From the NCBI RefSeq assembly GCF_932294415.1, contig NC_065535.1:28428782-28492781 (forward strand): a DNA stretch of 64,000 nt. The letters run 5' to 3'. Made by a program: the position numbers and the translations under genes. Position 1 is the first letter of the stretch, and every line of letters begins with the position of its first letter. Of this stretch, positions 48,301-60,468 are shown piece after piece. The notes under the pieces are model-generated. The model had not been told where the DNA came from and ran no database searches. It was given only the letters and a program-made list of their open reading frames with translations. Origin of the DNA: Quercus robur. Lineage: Eukaryota > Streptophyta > Magnoliopsida > Fagales > Fagaceae.

Positions 48301-51300
48301 TTTTGACTCACAGTAGGGTGATACTATGGGTTGGTTTAGGCTAAGTCGTGCTTTAATTTAGTGGGTCGTATAAATGATATGAGCTCTAGCCCAATTACAG
48401 TGGTGAATAAATTTAGACCAAGATAAGAGTAATCCGATTTGAGACTTTGGTGGATATTTGATAAAAGTTAATGGGTGCTCAGTCCAGAATTGAGGAAGAC
48501 AGGAGGTAAATGTAATGTTATGTGCAATAAAACTTTGTCCTACTTATGCACTGAGTTTCATTCATGAGTTGGCAAGATGTGAGCCACTTTAGCTACCATA
48601 GGTTCAACAGCTTGCATATTCTCTCCCTTGCTTTTTTTCTTACTTGGTTCTATAAAACATTACTTCTTAAAAACACCATATTTCTAAACTTGAAGAACAT
48701 CCTTATTCACCACATTATTTGTCGTTGTGTCAACAATAACAACAACCTAGCATTAGTTCCAGATTATTGGGGTCGACAGCCCATCCATAGTAGCGTGACC
48801 ATATCTTACGTAGGCCGTTAATCTATTGCAACCCACCTTGTGGCTTGGGCCTTACCATGAAGAAAATGTATGGCACTAAGCACAGACACATGTGGTGTTC
48901 TTAATCTCCTCTTAAACTGGATTATAAAATGTTGTTATGATATTAATGAGGCAAACATAATGTATTGTGCCCCAATTTGAAAAGGCCAAATGCCTTAAGG
49001 AAAAAAGTTTTGAAAATCGTACCATTTAGGCTGGTAGGACCAAAAAAGTTTGTACTGTTGACCAAATTGGTATGGTGAAGCTCCTTTAATAGTCTTTAAT
49101 AGTTAAAACGTGTGTATCAGCCGGTATCAACCGTTCCAAACTGAAGCTCTTTTTTATTTTTAATTTTTTAATTTATAATTTTATTATTATTATTATTTAT
49201 TTTTAATTTTAAATAAAAATATTTATTATTTTTATTTTAAAAATAAAAAAATAAAAATCTTGCAATACTGTCATCAGCTTTGATTTCTTCGTTGTTGGTG
49301 TTAGCTTCTCCTCCGGCACCTTCTTCTTTGGATTGGCACCACTTTTGCAGCTCCCTTCATCCCCCACGATTCTTCTTTTGTTGATTGGTCGTGTTGTGTC
49401 AGACATAGACTTAGGCCCATGTCACTGGTAAGAGAAGTGGTAAGGCATGTGTAATAAGGCACCACATGTATTATTTGTCTTTTTTTTTTCAAATTAGCAC
49501 CTGTGTCAAAGCTCAAGGAGCACAACTGCAATCTTTTATTGTGCAATTTTTTTTTTTTTTCCTTTGATCAGATTTGGGTCAACATAAGAGTTTGTTATAC
49601 ACACACACACAAGCCTGTGTATATATTTTTAAATTTATGATATATTGTATATGGCAGTAATTTCGAAACGGTGTGTAGGTACCGTTCGGTACCAAAATAA
49701 GCTATTTTCCTGGCCAAGCTGAAAGGGCCTCATGTATGGTATTGATAACTTCGCTTAAGATGATTGTCTTGGGAGATGAGAGTAGGGCTTGGACTGTATA
49801 ATTCTAGAGAGATGTTGAATTTTATAGTGGAGGAATTGGGCTGAAGGTTGCTTTATAATACCTTTTCAGTAGGTTATAGTATGTGTACCAAGAATGCCAT
49901 CCACAATTTTCTTAAAGTCTTTTTTTTTTTTTTTTCAATTGAAGTCTACTTAAGTGTTTACTTCTTAGAATAAATAGAAGATTTGTTTAACTTCAGAAAG
50001 CTATTGTTTGTAAACTTTTGTCTCCATTCCTTTTTTGGTTTTTAAAGTGCCCAATGTTCATTGCAATATTTCTAATCTTTGTTAGACGGATATGATATTT
50101 AGAGGTTTTTAGCTTTGTATAGACCAGTTGAAGATTTCCAATTATACTACCTCTCTAGAAGTGAGATACTACTATGTGCCACTTTTGAAAGTATGAAAAT
50201 TTCAATAAAATTAAAACTGGAAATCAATTTATATTTTGTACAAGTGTTTATATTAGTTACAAGGAAGCTATATACTAAGCTGTGCTGACTTTAGCTTGCA
50301 GACAAGGCTATACAGTTTTCTTTGATAACATGGGACTTGTTTTTTAGTTGGTTGTCTTATCTCTGGTTCTTTTTGGGCAAATAGTAGTGGAAGGGTTGAT
50401 TATGCAGAACTTTGCTTTATTTTTAGTCTGGTTCAAACAAAACCCAGAAAAGTGATTATATGTTCCTACTAATTGATTAGCTCTTGTACTAATTGAATTG
50501 CACTCTGGCCATAAATGAGTAATGATTTTCTTTTTGGTGTTACCTTTTACTTTTAGATAATATTTTTGCCTATACTTTTTGGACCAATGGTACCCCAAAG
50601 GGGTAGCACAATAAACTGGAAACTGCTACTCATAAAGTGGAGGTCACTAGTTTATTGCATTTCCCTTCCAATTGGGATCTAAAATCTATGGAAAAGAGAG
50701 AAAAGGTTTTTGAACCAAATGGCATCTCCCCTTTGCATGAACAAGGGGTGGATCATGAATAGTGAGGTCAGAGGTTTAATCCCATTCGGAGTGTGAGTTA
50801 TATTTAAAATGGGTGGTTACGCAATCCGATCCCACTTAAAGTGGTGTCCTGGGGGTTATATTTACCTCGAATAAAATAAGGTTGAACAGTTTTGAAGTGA
50901 AAATGTAGTTGCATGTTGGCATATTAGACTGATAATGATTTAATATTTGACTAGAATGGAAGGATTTGAAGTGGGTTGGATCATATGCACAAGTCATATT
51001 GTTTGCAGTTTTCCTGATTGTTTTTCATGTACATGACCCCCTAGAATCTTCTTCAACATCTTTTTTGTGGTTTGAGAGTGCTGATTCAGGATCTGCTGCT
51101 TGCCTTGTAAGGCTTGTAGTGCTAGTGACCATAAAATTGATTATCTAATTGGGGTTTTATCACATGTAACATCTAGTCTCAATTTGCCTTGATCTCTGTA
51201 TGCTGCAATGTATTGAGATGTGACCGGAATATATTTTTCTTCCTTCAGGCTGAAAGTGCAATTGCTGCTCTCAACTGTAGTGGTGTTGTTCTAGGTTCAT

Positions 51301-51480
51301 TGCCGATTAGGTTGGACTGCTTTCTCCTTTGTTACTCATCCTGAATTTACTTTTAGAGAATTTTTTGTATCATACCTTTTGCTTTGTTTATCTAATTGAT
51401 TTTTGGTGTTGTGTATGATCAGGGTTAGCCCATCAAAGACACCTGTGCGCCCTCGTGCTCCTCGTCTTCCCATGCATTAA
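42391..51480 (+). CDS. PAM2 and two-RRM poly(A)-binding-protein-interacting protein (CID8-13 type), 370 aa
   Basis: RNA-binding protein expected to bind the MLLE domain of poly(A)-binding protein through PAM2. Ten exons: 42391-42867, 43106-43213, 43325-43369, 43474-43546, 43640-43752, 43846-43905, 43997-44044, 44139-44207, 51249-51310 and 51423-51480. All are GT-AG and in frame. PAM2 (SKLNPMAEEFVPPS) is at residues 108-121 after a Gly/His/Asn-rich N-terminus. A basic patch, GKRRMNAR, is near 166. RRM1 starts at TVYVSDI (186) with RNP1-like RFAFVEF. RRM2 starts at TIYCTNI (283) with RIAFVEF. The C-terminus is basic and Pro-rich. Intron 8 is 7041 bp and full of transposons. The architecture is that of Arabidopsis CID8-CID13; which member it is cannot be told. 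Exon 7 uses the less common donor GTTCGA. Confidence 0.93.
46268..47863 (+). pseudogene. Decayed RTE-type LINE in intron 8
   Basis: Body about 46294-47837, between GTATGTCTCTCCTTTGAATA and GTATGGTTTCCCTTTGTATT, which both correspond to one site in the duplicated copy and so form a diverged target duplication. With many stops and frameshifts, the + strand resembles the reverse transcriptase core and C-terminus of plant RTE LINEs (GFQLSRTKKKYM; later RKDRIR-like and GVALIDEKMRE-like pieces). The 3' end has a GGTGACCCTAACTAGTCTA-type sequence. It is not functional. Confidence 0.7.
46676..47177 (+). pseudogene. L1-type LINE 3' fragment nested in the RTE element
   Basis: A 137-aa frame here shows an L1 zf-RVT end (CRCDEETVDHLLLHC and later WKERNARTFEG). 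It is followed by a 3' UTR and a short A run (about 47169-47177). It interrupts the RTE frame between TACATGAAATGTAAG and TTTAGCAAAGTAG. It is 5'-truncated and non-coding in effect. Confidence 0.72.
47864..48001 (+). mobile_element. Short SINE with 17-bp TSD in intron 8
   Basis: Body 47881-47984 (104 bp). A-box-like TTGTAGCTCAACTGGCACC and B-box GGTTCAAATCTTCC are followed by an A-rich end. The flanks AGGATTATTCTAATTGG and AGGACTATTCTAATTGG are a target duplication with one mismatch. The related copy 1 near 45290 lacks the insert. Confidence 0.85.
48725..48815 (-). repeat. RTE-type LINE 3' end fragment, reverse orientation
   Basis: CAATAACAACAACCTAGCAT followed by TTGGGGTCGACAGCC resembles the reversed 3' end of plant RTE LINEs. 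It is short and non-coding. Confidence 0.45.
50590..50880 (+). repeat. Two old tRNA-like SINE remnants in intron 8
   Basis: 50590-50690 (AAAGGGGTAGCACAATAAACTGG) and 50709-50880 (AAATGGCATCTCCCCTTTGC, AGAGGTTTAATCCC) have degenerate A-box and B-box spacing. No target duplication was recognised. Confidence 0.4.
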
Positions 51481-52502
51481 ATCAATCATCTTTGGCACCC
51501 AAGAATGATTTACCGTTCCAGTTTAAATATATTTAAATACACACACACATCATGTAAAGATTTCCATCTCTGGTTGTCTGTTTAATATATATACTTGTCC
51601 ACTGCGGCCATGCTATGATATCTTTTGTTATCATAGGGTTTATATTTTGTTTATTCTAGCATATATAGAGTTGGATAGAATCTCTGAGGCTTAAAAAGAT
51701 TTCATGTATTTGCTCGTTAATATGGATTTGGATTTTCCGTAGATTAAGCAATGCTAAGAAGTTTATTACTCATGAAAGTCTTTTTGTGACACTATTGAAA
51801 TGGTCCCTTTTTTTCTGCAAAGTTATTTGAAGATATATTTCAAAGATAGCTTGCCAGTCACATGGCTGGCTCGGTGTGCAAACAAACACGCTAACACATT
51901 AGTCTATAAGTTTTTGATTTTACACAAGGTGATTCACATTCGGTACTCTCTCTGATTGTTGTTTGAGAATTCTTGTCATACTGATTCTGCATTATGTTGC
52001 TTTAAGCCTATCTTGTGCTGCCCATTTAGTAGAATGGTATGCCCTTGTAACTAGCTGTCAATTGTCTCTTCAGAACATATTGATTTGCCAAATTCGAGTA
52101 ATTAGGATATTGTGGGAACACTTTCTGTGCAATTAAACCAATTTTTGGATAGCTTATTTAGCTTAAAAGTTAAGGATAAAGTAGTGTTTCTACTTATGAA
52201 ATGATGAGGTTTTAAGAAGCTGTACCTAGTCAAAAGAGTTAGAAAATAAGTTTAGCCAAGCATAAGCTATTGAAATAAAGCGTAGTACTATTGATAATAC
52301 ATCCATATGATTATATTATTATACTTTTAAGGTCTATTCAAGGTGGTAGTCTTCTTCTCACAAAAACAAAATAAAGTAGTAGTCTAGAATGTGTAGGCAC
52401 GATTTCGAAATCTGTCTGCATACATATATGATATAACTCTGTTCCAAGAGGAGTTTAGCTTATTGCTCTTCATCCATGGCGTGTAGGGATTCTATGGAAG
52501 GC
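51481..52502. other. Intergenic region between two convergent genes
   Basis: Holds the 3' UTRs of the CID gene (+) and of the alcohol dehydrogenase-like gene (-). A CAATAAG near 52463-52469 on the - strand could serve as the poly(A) signal of the latter. No other gene is seen. Confidence 0.5.
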
Positions 52503-55500
52503 TTAAAGGTGTAGCATGCATCTCACTGATTTGCCATCTATAAGCAACTGAAATGCTTCGTTTATCTTCTCAAATGGAAGCTCATGTGTAATAAACTCTT
52601 CTAAATTCACCACCTGAAATTGACCCCATAGCACAAACGTTAAGATTGATGCTATAATCATAAAAAAAAATTATTAAGCATTAACATTCATAGACACAAA
52701 GAGCTACTGACCCCTTGCATGCACTCTTTGGCAAAATTAGGCAGCTGGGTCTTCCCTTTGAAACCTCCGAAGACTGATGCGATTATTACGCGACCAGTAA
52801 ACAACTCCATTGGATGTAGGGGAAGCATTTTTGGGCTTGTATGAATCCCCAATATCACAGTCAATCCCCAGCCCTGCTCATTCATGGGCCAATATTTGCT
52901 TAGTGAAAGAATTTTATTAACTTAGGGATACACATTTTTTTCAAGATTCTTTTTTACTATGTTGATATGATTGGTATAAAAAAAAAGTAGTGTATTTATT
53001 ATTATTTTTTTAAAATTTATATAAGTAGTGTCCTATTTGAAATATTTTGAAAACCCAATGAATCGATAGTGTGGTGAATGAAACTTGAGAATTTTGGATT
53101 TATGACATTTTTTAAGTTCATCAAATCCACCACTTGGGTGTTGTGGAGGGGACAAAAAGTAGTGTACGTTGACAAGTTTTGAATAAGTTGTGAACATAAA
53201 AGGTTTGGCTTTCCTTTAGTGCTTTTGGGCACAAAAATGACATGATCTTGACACATATTTTGAAATGAACACGTGTCAGTTCTGTGTCCCATTTTGTACA
53301 CATAAAGAAACTGTTTTCTGAAAAAAGAACAAAAAAAAAAGAAAAAAGAAAAGAAAAAGGAAAGGTGTGAGCATTGCTAAAAGACAAATTGAAAACGAGA
53401 TCCAAATTAGCAGTACAAATGGTGATAAGTTTTATGTTTTAGTCAAACAATTGAGTGGAATAAAACAAAAAGGAAGTTTAATAAAAGGCACCTCATGTGT
53501 AGAAAAGAAGGCCTCCCGCAAAACCTCCGAGATTCCTGCACACTCGAAGCTGTAGTCAACGCCTCCACCTGTCATTTCCCTTATACACTGCGACCACAAT
53601 CAAGCATTCTCATTTTTTAATTTTTATTGAACTTCTCATACTCTTTTGTTGGTTCGTTTTTGGATGGTGATGAAGTACAAGTTTGTGGTCTTGAAATCTA
53701 CACTTAACTCAAGAAATAATTAAGATAGAAAATTTAGTTTGTGATTATAGTAATTCACTAACCTCATGAACTGGCTTCTCAAAATCCCTTGGATTAATAG
53801 TGTCTGTGATTCCCATGGCTCGCCCTATACATCACATGCATACACAACGTAAACTACAAATTTGTTGGGATGAAACTTTCCACGATTAATCGATTATTAT
53901 GATAAAACACCATCATCATTATTTGTACAATTAAGCACAAAACATAGAGCAATCAGCAAATCACTTCGTGAATAACAAAGTAGTGAGATACAAACTATGT
54001 TTGTACCAAGAAAGCATTCAAGTTAGTAAGCACCTTTGGTGAATTTGTTGGGATTGATATCAACCCCAATTATTTTTGTTGCTCCTCGTGCTCGTGCTCC
54101 TTCAGCAACCTGCACCATATTTTTAATTGTATTAGTTTTAGGATTTTGTTAATGAGTTTCATAAAAGTACAAATTGACATGCATTTAATATCTTATTATT
54201 AGATGCTCTTTTATATATTTAAGATATAAAATCAAATTGTTCATAAATTAATATTATAAAAATAAAAAAATGTTTGTATGGCAGATGCAGTTATAGCTAG
54301 TAATAAAGAACTTGTTTTTTGGACAGCAATGGAGGAGTGTCTTTTAGTAAAATGTGCCTCATTAAGTGAAAAATTATTATTCATCTAATGATGCAATTTT
54401 GATTCATATTAATATGTAACTTACTCCCATAAAAAAAAAGTGTAACTTACAGCGAGTCCCACGGCACCTAAACCAAAAATTGCCACGGTTGACCCAGCCT
54501 TAACATTGGCAATATTCCATGCTGCTCCAACTCCTTGATCAAGTTCCAAGAATTTCGCATGTCAAAACAAATCACAGCAGAAGTGAGAGATTTCAAACTT
54601 CTGGTTTGTAAGCCTAATTGCAGGCTATGAATATATTACTGAATAATATTTAGATTACCAAAGTTTCGAATAATTACTTGTATTTTTTTTTTTATAACTT
54701 ATAATGAATACTGAATGGTACTTATGTAAATATTTTAATAGTGACAAGAAATTTTAAATTCTTTTACACTGCTAGAACTTGTGAGATTTAACTTTTTGTG
54801 AAACCTAGTTATGTGATATTAATTCTTCAACTTTTTTTACTTTTTCTTTATGTGAGATTTTTACTCACATATGTATATCTAGCATTATTATAAAAATGTA
54901 TTTTCTTTATTATTTATTGGATTGGATATTATAAGACCTTCTCTCTCTCTATATATATAACTTTTTTATTTTTTTCTTTATGTAAAAATTTCACACATAT
55001 GTATACCTAGTATTATTATACAAAGATTTAATTTCTTTATTCATTTAAAGTTGCCCAAAACGTCTTTTTTTTTTAATATTAAATATATTTTTAAACTTTT
55101 TATTTATTTTTTCTTTTACATAAATTTTTCACTTACATATGCATACTAGTATTATTGTACAATGATTTAATTTCTTTATTAATTTAAAGCTGCACATTAC
55201 GTCATGTTGTTTTAAATGGAGATAACTTGATTTTATGATGAAACTTATTTATTTATTTATTAATATGTACGTATAGCATAGAGGTATACATAATATCGTA
55301 CACTTATATTAATTATTATTCATAAAATAAGATTTTAAAAGAGGTGATATCGTATGTATCTTGACATTGGAGACAAATTGATGTTTATCAATTATCATAA
55401 ATGGGAAGATCCTCGAGTCTCATAAAAGGCACGTGGCAACTATTATACAAAGCCACCACACATAAACACACACACATAGAGGTGTGATTCTTAGTTCTTA

Positions 55501-56713
55501 CCTGTAGAAACACCGCAGCTTAGCAATGTCATCGTTTTGAGAGAAGCATCAGGGTCAATCTTGACGACGCAAGCAGACTCAACCACTGTGTACTCACTGA
55601 AAGTTGAGGTGTTGAGAAAATGGAAGATGGGTTTTCCTTCTTTACACGAAAACCTACTCTTGCCATCATGGACCATCACAGTCATGAATGGGTTTACTCC
55701 AGCTCTCTCACACATGTTAGTTTTCTCACACTTGCAGTACAGGCAATCCCCACACTCTCCGTTGAAAATTGGAACAACATGGTCCCCTTTTTTTATGTCC
55801 ATTACACCTTCACCTACGCTCTCAACAATCCTGCAACCAAAGATTGTGTCCAAAAAAGTTGATCTAGTTGTACTTGTCCAAAAGTTGACCGGATGCAAAC
55901 TCAGATCACATGCTTTGATAGATATTATGATAAATTATCACTTATTCTTTAAACCTTAAGTTGTTAAGAGATTAATTTAATAATTTACCCATTATCCAAA
56001 TAAAAATCCTCTTTTCAATCTAGTATTTATAACATGTCAAATATAAAAATTCATGTATGATAGTTACCATTGATAAAACTTGAATAATAAAACTGGACAG
56101 TGGATTTTTATTTTCCTTATTTTAAACTAATCATAAAACACAGGAGGCTAGATAGGCAAAAAGTTTTCAAAGTGATTTCTTATACAATGAATATGGATAA
56201 TATATAGCATGTTGATTGTTGAAGCCATGAGATCATGGTGTCTTACCCGGAAGCTTCATGGCCAAGAATTCGAGGGTACGCTCGCTGAGCTTCATTCTTC
56301 AACAAATAACGAAGTTTGTGCCAGAAGTCAGAGAGAATTAATCTAAATTGGTGCATTCAAATTATATTATAGATAAAGTTGTTGAATGTCGGTTTGACAT
56401 GTATATACTAATACATACCTCCCCTTGCCAAGCGCCGAGATCTGTATGACATATTGAAGTAAAGAGGATCTTGATCCGAACCTCCATTTTCTGAGGGGGA
56501 TCCACTCTCACTTCTTCTATCACAAATGGCTCACCCGGACCCCATGTAATAGCAGCTTCAAACCCACCATACAAAATGAAAATGAGCACTATTATAAATC
56601 AATAATGATTGTGCAAAGAGAAAGAGAGAACACGAATAATAGCTGAACCTCTTACCTTTGCAGGTGATGACCTTCCCTGTTGTCTCACTTGGGTTGCGCA
56701 AACCATTTTCCAT
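52503..56713 (-). CDS. Zinc-dependent alcohol dehydrogenase-like protein, 387 aa
   Basis: Predicted cytosolic NAD-dependent medium-chain dehydrogenase. Ten exons on the - strand: 56713-56656, 56555-56419, 56296-56247, 55830-55502, 54533-54451, 54109-54034, 53824-53763, 53587-53492, 52873-52712 and 52613-52503. All are GT-AG and in frame. Catalytic zinc ligands are Cys55 (SICHTD), His78 (GHE) and Cys187 (SCGVSTG). Structural zinc ligands are Cys108, Cys111, Cys114 and Cys122 (CGDCLYCKCEKTNMC). The NAD fold shows GLGAVGLA (about 212-219) and GVDIN with the ribose-binding Asp. Length and motifs fit the plant 'alcohol dehydrogenase-like' group. That group is distinct from classical ADH1, and its substrates are unknown. 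No disabling change is seen. A TATA-like TTATAAAATC lies about 150 bp upstream (near 56860). Confidence 0.94.
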
Positions 56714-56961
56714 CTTTCTCTCAATGTTGTAGTATTAGCTAATATTGCTGATCACCAGCTTGCACAGGAATTTGTATGATGCTTCTTCTGGCTCTTTGTT
56801 TTGCTTATTAATTTGTTCCTTGAATTCTTGTGGCACCAACACCACTATCCCTGACTCTGATTTTATAATTAATATCAAGAAATGAATCCACTAGGTTACG
56901 ATAGAGTCGGTCGAGCTTGTGAATTACATTACCAGTAGGGGCAATATTGACCGATAATATT

Positions 56962-57000
<39 letters not shown>

Positions 57001-57709
57001 TAAAAAATAAAGATGAGAGCAGCAAGAAGCTTTCGGTGACATATCACATACGGGTACGGCATGGGAGGGCGCAGCAGAGTAGGCCTAATATTAAATTTAT
57101 TTCTAACTAATGGATCGGTAATACGTGCATAGAAAAATTTAAAATAATATAATTTTTTGTCAATTTTAATTTTTTTCTAAATGTGAAATTTAATAATTAC
57201 CTTAGTTATTAATAAATATTTATTATACTAACTAATGTGTAACCTGTGCATACACATGAATACATTTAAAATTAAACAAATTTTTTTTCATAAAAATATA
57301 AATAAGTAGTCAAATTATTTTTTAAAAAGGTAAAGGTAAGTAGTCACATGTTAAAATTCTTACCCAAATTTAATATTATTTATGATAATTTTTTTTTCTA
57401 ATTTTTAATAAGATATAACGTGTGGTGATTTTTGTTGTGTGGTGATTTTTATTGAATATATGTGATTGATTATTTATTTATTTAAAATTTATAGTTTATC
57501 AATATTAGACTCTTAGTGTTTTGCACTAATTAATTCACTAGACATAAAGATTAAAAAACTTAGGTGGAAACATGACACAAAATTAGTTGACAATTGAATT
57601 CTAATTTGGAATCTAATTGAATTCCTTTTAAGCTTTGACTTTAATAATATATATAGATTGTGTTTATATATGAAACTATAATTCTACATTATGCATTTAT
57701 TATTAGGAA

Positions 57710-57890
57710 AAAGTTAATGAATACTTTAAGAGCATTGATTTCTTAAATATTTTTAAAATTTTTTATGGGAAAAGAAAAAATTTACTGATTTTTTTGATAG
57801 AATTTTATATTTTTCATAAAAATGGTATTAAAAGTTTTCTAAAATGTTTCATTAACAAATGCCCTAAAGACATCCGTTAAAAAGAACCCT
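57710..57890. mobile_element. MITE related to that at 22.4 kb
   Basis: The left end AAGTTAATGAATACTTTAAG and the reversed right end TTAACGGATGTCTTTAGGGC are imperfect inverted repeats. Borders are approximate. Confidence 0.45.
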
Positions 57891-58885
57891 TATTATCATT
57901 ATGTCTGTATATGGAATTATGTAGTCTACCATATAAAGAAAATATGTCGTATGGAGATTTTAATGATGAGTTTAAATGTATAATTAAATTTAAATTCAAT
58001 AAAAAAATATTTTAGAATAATGACATTAAATTATGATACCTTCTCAAAAGCTTATGTGACACAATAAATAAATAAATATATATACACACACTCACACACC
58101 AAATATGTGACATACTATTAATTATGAAGTTAATTAAGTGTGCGTTTGGCAAAATTTTTTTTCCAACTTATTTTATTATTCAGCTTATTTTTGTTACTAT
58201 TAATGGGTTTAGCTTATTTTTGTTACTATTAATGAGTCACATTGCAATTTTTAATACTATTCATGGGTCCCACTGAACAATTTCAGCTAACTCTTACTTT
58301 TATTTACAGTACTTTTAACAAAAATTTTTCAGTTTTAACAAAATAAACGTATCCCAAATGAACACTAAAAGTCAAACGACTTTAGTTTTATATATTATAG
58401 ATTTTTTTTAGGTATTGTACATTAGATTATCTAGTTAAATTTAAATAGATCATATGGTTAAATTTAATTATTGTTAATTAAAGATAGATTATAACATATT
58501 GATCAATGTAATTACATAATTGATTTAATTAAGAAATCCAAGTTACAATAATTAACTGTGCCTAAATTTTAGCAGCGATATTTCCCTGTCATTGACTCCT
58601 TTTTGTTTACTCCTTCCTTCATTTTCAACTATGTCATTTTGTCCAAAACAAATGGTGCTAATCTATCTATAATTCCCATTAAAAAAAAGAAAAAAGAAAA
58701 AAGAAAAAAGAAAAAAGAAATGCTAATGAGTGCCCTTAGGGTATTAGTTAATAATCCATTTTAAGAAAGTTTTGACATTACTTTTATGGAAAATAAAAAA
58801 AGTTATCAAAATATTAATTTTTTTTTTCATTAAAACTTTATTTAATTAAATTGTTAACCAAAGTACACTTGTTTGCATGATCTTA

Positions 58886-58943
58886 AATATATATATATAT
58901 ATATATCTTTAATTATTAAGTCAATGCTCCGTAGTTTTCTCCC

Positions 58944-59004
<61 letters not shown>

Positions 59005-59070
59005 TTAATTATTAAGTCAATGCTCCGTAGTTTTCTCCCAAAAAAAAAAAAAAAAGTCAATGCTCCGTAA
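58886..59070. repeat. Duplicated (AT)n and poly(A) block
   Basis: The module (AT)n, CTTTAATTATTAAGTCAATG, CTCCGTAGTTTTCTCCC, poly(A) occurs twice, with AT tracts at 58886-58906 and about 58960-59002. The core AAGTCAATGCTCCGTA appears a third time at about 59055. It probably arose by slippage or unequal exchange. The frames read from it are artefacts. Confidence 0.8.
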
Positions 59071-59404
59071 TTTCATGGAGAAGCAGGCCATATAAAAAAG
59101 ATAAAGAAACCGTACACGCTTCTCCCATTTAGTATGGTAACATTTTTTTAGAAGAATTTATTATATTAACTTGATGGAACATAATCTCGGTTTTATTGAA
59201 CAAATAGAGTTTTCATATAGTAATTTATATGACAATTTTGCACGATTTATTTGAAAGAATGTAATTTTCGAAATATTTTTTATTTAGTCAAACAGAATTA
59301 AAATAAAAAGCTTGCAGGCAAGTGGTAACAATGACGAACTGAAACTACAACTTCAAAAGCGACATGCTAATTAAATACTGAACCGTAGATCTATATATAT
59401 ACGG

Positions 59405-59590
59405 AAGCACAGTAATATTATGTTGAAAGTAATATTAAAGCAAAGTAGAACCAGCCAAGAATGCGTTATTGTAGTTATAATTAAAGTAATTTAAAAGCAG
59501 TAGTAAGGCGGTAGAACCAGCTAAGCAGTATATATGAAAGCAATTAAAATTTAGAACCATCTAATATGACAGTAGCAACAAGTAGTATAA
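59405..59590 (-). repeat. Leader-like segment, copy 1
   Basis: On the - strand it begins ACTTGTTGCTACTGTC and includes GGTTCTAAATTTTAATTGC and CCTTACTACTGCTTTT. It matches 61971-62153 and 63245-63345 in the opposite orientation. Confidence 0.85.
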
Positions 59591-59809
59591 TAAACTGAAA
59601 ATTGAAAATACTTGTTATTGAAAATAGAATAAAACACTTACAGTAGTAGTAGTGGTTACAAGATTGAAACAGTTTAATAGCTTAATAGTTACAAGGCTTG
59701 GAACTAGTTCTAGTTACAAGGTTGTAGGGATGGTAGTAGGAAATCCTAAGTTGGAAACAAGGAACTCTCTCTAGAGAAAGACTTCTAAAAGAAAGAAGTT
59801 CTGAAGAAA

Positions 59810-60327
59810 GAATTCTTTTTAACAGCATGTTTAATAGACTCTTTAGAATCTTCTGTGAGATATGAATCCCACTATCCACGAAGAGTACCAAAAAAACCAG
59901 TAGCAAGGAGGTCAACAATTTCAAGATGATCAAGATTATGATTATTAATATAAGCAATTCCAACCATAGACATATGACTCATTTTATTAATGATTTCTTG
60001 TTTAGACAAACCATCAATATTCCATTCATAAATTTTATCAGCAGAAACAGAAAACTGGGTTTGAAAAGGTCTTTCTTCAAACTGCATATCAGGAGGAGTA
60101 GGTTTTGAATACCAATTTTTTGTAAAAGACATGGGTTTGGAATTTCCAACAAATCTTTTGATTTCTGGTAGATCATCATCAAAAACCTTTTTTGCATAAA
60201 CAAAAGAAACAGTATCAGAATTTGTATTTTCTTTAGAAACAATTTCTTTTTCATTTTTTGAAATAGTGCAAGCAGCAGGAGTACTTGTAGAAGTACTTTC
60301 AGTTTTTACCTTTAAATCAGAAAGCAT
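59810..60327 (-). pseudogene. Pararetroviral capsid-like fragment
   Basis: A 151-aa frame (60327-59872) shows a conserved pre-capsid/capsid-like block of Caulimoviridae (for example EWNIDGLSKQEI and NHNLDHLEIVDLLATG). It then shifts frame at about 59872, continues for some 20 residues in another frame, and is lost. The zinc knuckle expected at the capsid end is absent. Stops separate it from the movement-protein block upstream (near 60350-60470). Confidence 0.68.
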
Positions 60328-60468
60328 TTTCTCAACATGTCAAGAGTTTTGGCTTGAGAAGTTTTAAACTTCAATTTTTTTATCTTGACTAGGTAAATCA
60401 ATTAAAGGTTTCTCAGTTTTTGAAACAGGAGTTTTTTCAACAATTTTTTCTTCAATGTGGTCAAGCTG

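Larger units (their letters stand above)
45119..48475. repeat. Local duplication inside intron 8, second copy split by insertions
   Basis: Copy 1 lies at about 45119-45540. Copy 2 starts at about 46151 (TTGTTCTCCTAGAGTTAGG in both). It breaks at 46293 for an RTE-type LINE, resumes at 47838, is broken again by a SINE at 47881-47984, and continues to about 48475 (AATAAATTTAGACCAAGA in both). The uninterrupted copy 1 shows the pre-insertion sequence. Confidence 0.75.
56714..59330. other. AT-rich upstream and intergenic DNA with repeats
   Basis: The promoter of the dehydrogenase-like gene is at the left edge. Beyond it lie copies of the GTAACCTGTGCA-type dispersed repeat (57098-57650), a MITE relative (about 57710-57890), an (AAAAAAG)n tract (58680-58720) and two (AT)n tracts. 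No gene is seen. Confidence 0.5.

Noticed and set aside
55537..55959. + strand frames of 140 and 80 aa
   Set aside because: They are antisense to exon 4 of the alcohol dehydrogenase-like gene, which carries the zinc ligands.
58854..59070. Frames rich in Ile-Tyr repeats
   Set aside because: They are translations of (AT)n and poly(A) tracts.
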